From Inia geoffrensis (taxonomy: Eukaryota > Chordata > Mammalia > Artiodactyla > Iniidae), in the NCBI GenBank assembly GCA_036417435.1, contig CM070919.1, forward strand, positions 33,906,318 to 33,970,317: a DNA stretch of 64,000 nucleotides. Direction: 5' to 3'. Under the pieces are notes generated by a model. The model worked only from the letters and a program-made list of their open reading frames with translations, had not been told where the DNA came from and did no database searches. Both the position numbers and the translations under genes were made by a program. Positions 58,931 through 64,000 of the stretch are shown piece by piece (the first letter of the stretch is position 1; the number at the start of each line of letters is the position of its first letter).

Positions 58931-60109
58931 ATATATCAGAGTAGAAACAACAATCACAATCATGCCTGCTATCCCAGCACAGAAGTCATAGCTCTACCTT
59001 TGGACAAGGGAAGTGTAGAGCTTGATTTGCATTTGAAATCAGAAGTTTCAATTGGAATTTACTGAAAAGTTGGAATTTCCTGGAAAAGGACCCTAAAGTT
59101 GTCAGATCTATGAGTTATATTGTTAAGGGAAAAAGGGGAGGGGGGATTTAACAAAACATGGTAAAAAAGTGGGATTAAGAAAAATAGAAACAATTTGTTT
59201 TCTCTCTGAGTTGAAACTCCTCAAAAAATCAGTGGTTTTATTTCTAGTGTCATAAGTGAGGTTGAGTACTATTCTGAGTTTTAGGTTAGTTTAGAAGTGA
59301 GATAAAATATAATCTAATTTCTGGATTTCCTCAGATGGACCCAATGGCTGGTTTAAGAGTACTATAAATATTATGTACAGATATTATTCAATGATAATTT
59401 AAAGGATGTGTCAAAATCCAAATGCCTCCAGAGAGTAAGCAGATCATTTTTGAATGGATTTAAGTGTAAGAATTAGGGAATGTAAGAAGTAAAACTGTTG
59501 TTATTAGTAAAACAAATCCTGTCTGAAAGAATCATTGGAGGGCTACCTCTTAGCATGCTTCAATATAGGGAATAGAGAAGTTTGGATATAGAGATATCAT
59601 TTAGAAGTCTTGATACTTTTCTTAATTACTTAAAAATGTATTTATAGAGATTAAGTAAATAAAATTATATATATACACACACATACATACACATGTAAAA
59701 ACAAATAGATATGAGAGAACTTCCCTTAAAGAAAGGGAGGTGGAGAAAATTTACTTCAACACAGAACTAATTAGGAGACACAAACATTTACTAAAAAAAT
59801 GACTTGTCAAGTCCATTTAAATTCTATGACCTACTAATAAATAAATAAATGAATAGGAGTATTTTTCGAGAAGTATTTTTCTAAAAGAAAATTTTAATAC
59901 TGGAGCCAGATTCGCCTTCAAATTTGACATAAAATCTCCATATTACAAAAGTATTTGTCTTTAAGTATTCATTTATAGCTATAATATAATGTGTAGTTAT
60001 CTAACTGTTGTATATATTTTTTGCTTATAAAATAACCTTGGATTTCATGACTAATGGAAATAAAGAAAAATAACACATTGATACTGGGTACACATAAAGT
60101 AATTTGTAT
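58931..60109. other. Unassigned AT-rich sequence
   Basis: Contains a TA/CA simple repeat near 59666-59696. No gene seen. Confidence 0.35.
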
Positions 60110-60290
60110 TAACTTTCTTACTTAATCCACACTATACTCCATGAGGTTACATATTATTATCACCATTTTACAGAGTAATATCCTTTGATGCAGAAAGTTT
60201 GTGAAGGTTTACCAAAGTCACATAGAGAGTAAATGGTAAAGTGGGCGTGTGAAACCTAGTTGCCTTACATTTAATCCCATTGTATGTAAA
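60110..60290 (-). repeat. MIR SINE remnant, antisense
   Basis: 'ctccatgaggttacatattattatcaccattttacagag' and 'ccaaagtcacatagagagtaaatggtaaag' match the reverse complement of MIR. Confidence 0.8.
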
Positions 60291-60544
60291 TAAATTATTA
60301 TGTACTTTAGCTTGCCTTTAGAAAACTTTATACTTCTGAATTTGGAGTTGAATAAGCCATTTAAAAACATTTAGTGCAGAATGGATTGTAAAACTGTATT
60401 TTGGGAAAAGAAAAGCGAGCTCAATCAAATGAATTGAGCTTACACGTATACTCTAAAAATACATCATTTTATGGACAGAGCACAATATTAGTCATTTTAT
60501 TTTGCCATTTTAAGTTTATCTAATTTGGGCATTCTACAATTTAT

Positions 60545-60935
60545 GAGTCACTGTCCAGAGGCAAGAAATAGGTGGCACACACAAAGCATAATCAAAGAAA
60601 GTTTAATTAAGGGAGTGTGTACAAAGTTGCGGCAGGACTGAAGAACTAACCAGGGAGAGTGAAGAACCCAGCAACTATATAAATAGAGAGAAAGCGTTCA
60701 TCATCAGTCCTGAGGGGCAAAAAGGACGAAGCTGTTAGGAGAGCTCAGCACTTACTACAGCCCTGGGAATGGCCTCCAGACAGCTGTTCTGGCTTTGGTC
60801 GAGGAGCACAGACCTGCCAAACAAAGTTGGAAGAGAGGAAATAGAGGAACAGAGGAAGTCAGAGCCCTGCATCTCCTTGCCTCACTCTCTGACCTCCAGT
60901 GCCCCCATCAGCCAAACTCAATGTCTTAGTCAGCT
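60545..60935. repeat. Probable old interspersed repeat, unclassified
   Basis: A more GC-rich block in AT-rich DNA. 'ctcactctctgacctccagtgcccccatcagccaaactc' resembles a repeat family also hinted at around 39390. The 72-codon frame at 60769-60987 falls inside it. Confidence 0.35.
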
Positions 60936-61847
60936 GAAGGCATGGCATACTCGCGAGAAATGCATATTTCCTTTCCTATTCAATTAAAGAGCCATCTAAG
61001 GTCTTTATTTTTTCACCATGACAAAGCACCTCTATAACAGTAATGAGTAAACTGTTAAGGATTTAATATGTATAATTTGTACTTCATTGTTACTATTTCA
61101 ATCTTGAAAGTATGATTTTCATTACATTCTTAGAGACAAAAATCTCCGATTTTCAAAATTGAGCATATTTTGCACATTGGTCATTTGTGGGTAAATCTTT
61201 GGCTTTTTTAAAACTGCATTAAATGATCGATTCAACGGAGTACTTAAGCTAGCATCCAGTAGACACAAACTCAACTGTATATACTTTTAATGATTTAAAA
61301 CAAGTTCCTCAGAAATACATATGGAAGAACCATATTTTACCTGATCTGGTTGAAAATCTGATAGAATAATTATTTGTATTGATGATTATTATGTTAGAGT
61401 TAGCCAGAGATTTGTAGGGAAAATTATCTTTCATTCTGAACATCTACATCTAAAAATAAATATATGCCTTAAAACTCATACTTTATTTTTCTTACAGCTT
61501 TCAAGTCAAAATATGTAAATAAATGTAATTAAGATATTTCTATACATTTGAAAGTCAGATAAACTTACCTTACAAATTACTATAGTGTAATTTGTAAATC
61601 GTAAGATAAATATTTTTGGCTCTAAAATGCTTGTGAAAGTATTGTAAGCCAACTTAAATAACATGTTTTAACACTTATTAGAAAAAGAATAAAGGATCAT
61701 TTTATATTTCTTAAAAACATAGTTTAAAAACAACCACAATTGTGGAATTCTCTCTTTTTGATTACCTAGAATGTACTATTGTGACGTGGATGGATGTTAG
61801 TTTAAAGCTATTTTCTCTCTCTCCAGTTGGAAGTCCAAGGCCTTAAA

Positions 61848-61887
<40 letters not shown>

Positions 61888-64000
61888 TATGGCTTACTGT
61901 GCAGTACTGTGTTAGAAATCTCTTCTGAGCACTTGTGAATAAATGCCTGGGAAATCTTAGCAACACTATCCATGTATATAAATACACACTTAACTTCACA
62001 CATGATTTTTTTCTTAAATGATCTAAAAAGATAGTTAAAAGTTTAGGAGTTTCTTGAAGAAATAAAAGAAATCACTTTTGTGCTTTTGTCACAATTATGT
62101 TGTTTTTGTCCAGAGTTTCCTTAGAGACAATAGACTGTACAGTGTCTTGAAAATCTTATAAGGCAATAGTCATATCTTTTTTCTTTTAAATTCCTCTATT
62201 TTAGTGGGATCTTACTCCATTCTTACTATTATTGTGTGGATTTTGTTTTTCCTCTAGTTGTTTATATGACTATTAAACAGCTTTACAGAAAATACTTTTT
62301 ACAAAATAAAATAACTCATTTGTAAATTTACTTGACACTTGATAAATAACTGAAGTTTTGACTGATTTGTCTAGCTATTTAACTAAACTGATTAAATCTG
62401 TTTGGTTACATATCAACTTAGTAGATAACTAAATGAAGAAATGGCTGTCTGTCTCAGTGACCACACAATTTAAATAAACTAGTTAGATAATTTAATTTTA
62501 TTTCAATGAAAAATGAGTAAAAGAAAATTTTTTTTGTAATTCAGACCAAAAAAATTAAAAACCAAACTTGTGGGCTGTCATCACATTGATTTAGCATATT
62601 TAATAGCTTTAGGATTTATTTTTGATTATTTCTGGGGTTTCTAATATTTATGGAATTAAGAGCTACCTGTCAATATTAAGTTAATGTATAATTACTTTAA
62701 ATATGAATATGAAATAATTTTAAATTGTGCCAATTAAAATGTCAAGTGTAAATTAACATTAAGACCGTTTCATATATTCCCATTTTTTTTCAAAAAGCAA
62801 TTATAAGAAGAAAAAAAAAGAACAGAAGGTGGGATGACTGTAGTGAAGTAATGACAAGAGTTGTGTCTTCTAGCTGACTCTTCACATTCTTCAAATGTGA
62901 GTGCCATGATTATATAATAAGAAAAAGAAAATGTTTCTTTACAAATAAAACCTTAAAATGAATATCACCTCAATTATAGGAGCATTTTTAACTCAGTTCT
63001 TAGAGAATATATAAAACATTGAGGATATATAGTTTTTACGTGGGAGGAAATATGATACTATTAAATATCACATAAATACCTTTTTTACTATATTGCCTTA
63101 TTTGAAAATCCTCTCTTCATTTTTCATACTCATGGTTCACCTGGGTCAGGAAAAACTACATAATACATGAATTGGATATGCACACAAGAAAAATAAATTG
63201 TGCTTTCATTTCTGAATATGAAGAGACAAGTTAAAGTTAAAACATCCTTATTGAAAAATAAAAATAACTTCTACTTAAGAAGTATCTCCTGCCATTGGAT
63301 CCTAAGTGTTCTGTATACCCTAATATACACTCATACTACCCTGGAAATATAGAATTGTAGTATAACAGCTGTTCATCAGATACATAGAACCCATGTTTCT
63401 ATATTTTGACGTAGATGAGATCAATTCTATTAAAAGTAGGTAGAAATAAAGGGAAATTTCTTCAGTTAACCTATGTAAGACCCATATGGTATAGAGATAG
63501 CTAAAGTTTTACACTTCTTTTTTAACTCGATATATTCATATTGTTACCTTAATCTTCCAGTTGATTTTGTTGATAAAGATCAAATGAAATGAAGGTTATA
63601 TTTGTTTTTTCATTAATTATCATTTCAGTTGTCCATATTTGCAATTTCAAATATTAGGGTGCTCCAGTTTCCTTACAATCCCTGCCCAGCTGGCTAACTG
63701 CATCATTTAGTTAATGTACAATGAATTAAAGAGGGAAAAATGTTAGCAAAATTATCTCATCGCTGTAAAAATTGGTGACATTTTCTTAAAAACAAATTAG
63801 GTTTTATGTTAATAAAATAGAAAAGTACATTTTTTTTCTTAATCACAGACTATATATTTAACAAGACTAAAACACTTTTTGTGAAACCTAATACTGAGAA
63901 TTAGTAGACCTTTTAATGGATGCCTTTGGTGGCAACACTTATTTTTTTTTCTAGAAGAGAAGCTGCTCCAGGGAGTCAAAGTTTGGTGGCTGCACATTAA
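60936..64000. other. Unassigned AT-rich sequence
   Basis: No gene and no young retroelement seen. The longest frames (61797-62003 and 61808-61999, minus) arise from the A/TA tract. Confidence 0.4.
61846..61890. repeat. Poly-A followed by (TA)n microsatellite
   Basis: About 20 A and then about 13 TA units. The form is that of a retroelement tail, but the sequence on its left is not a retroelement I recognise. Confidence 0.9.

Noticed and set aside
1..64000. CRISPR arrays, bacterial operons, prophage or integron structure
   Set aside because: Sequence is mammalian nuclear DNA; direct repeats are explained by microsatellites, a minisatellite, TSDs and dispersed retroelements.

Overview
The window is nuclear DNA from a mammal, most likely a cetacean. 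The main evidence is two tRNA-derived SINEs (6527-6738 and 8627-8830) that begin GGGCTTCCCTGGTGGCGCA and carry the GC-rich tail domain ending in GAGAGGCCCGCGT/GTACCGCA. I recognise this as the CHR-2-type SINE in its whale/dolphin form; the ruminant relative has a different tail. The young LINE-1 (L1) copies share a 2 kb GC-rich 5' UTR and match one another closely. I found no intact cellular protein-coding gene. Nearly all long open reading frames are pieces of L1 ORF1/ORF2 or lie antisense to L1.

Layout. 1-3867: 3' part of a plus-strand L1, ORF2 broken, with a possible transduced tail to 3970. 3971-8040: older repeats (MLT1-like LTRs, an L2 split by an LTR), a SINE and a 39-bp minisatellite. 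8040-8420: a CpG-rich segment with NRF1-, CRE- and YY1-like sites, the only convincing cellular promoter here. 8627-8830: second SINE. 9500-15540: L2, antisense ancient L1M and LTR remnants, a 66-bp micro-insertion of L1, and an 845-bp internally deleted L1 (13309-14153). 16374-23448: full-length minus-strand L1, decayed, with a 13-bp target-site duplication (TSD). 24717-25199: 3' fragment of an older L1. 25200-29180: mostly unassigned sequence, one antisense LTR, one MIR.

29190-37042: an older minus-strand L1 split by a younger full-length minus-strand L1 (29470-36795). Each has its own TSD. The younger one has an intact 301-codon ORF1 and an ORF2 broken by what looks like a single 2-nt deletion. 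37057-41560: mostly unassigned, with a MIR. 41560-42990: a decayed reading frame related to hAT-transposase-derived genes of the ZBED5/SCAND3/FAM200 type. 44640-45130: LTR. 46732-49409: 5'-truncated minus-strand L1 that appears to carry a short 3' transduction. 49425-64000: AT-rich, no young insertions, old L2, MIR and LTR remnants and simple repeats.

The genes do not form a pathway. The window records successive retrotransposition: L2, MIR, L1M and MaLR/ERVL LTRs first, then an older L1 subfamily, then SINEs and several young L1s. Repeat family names come from memory of consensus sequences, not from a search, and old-repeat boundaries are approximate.
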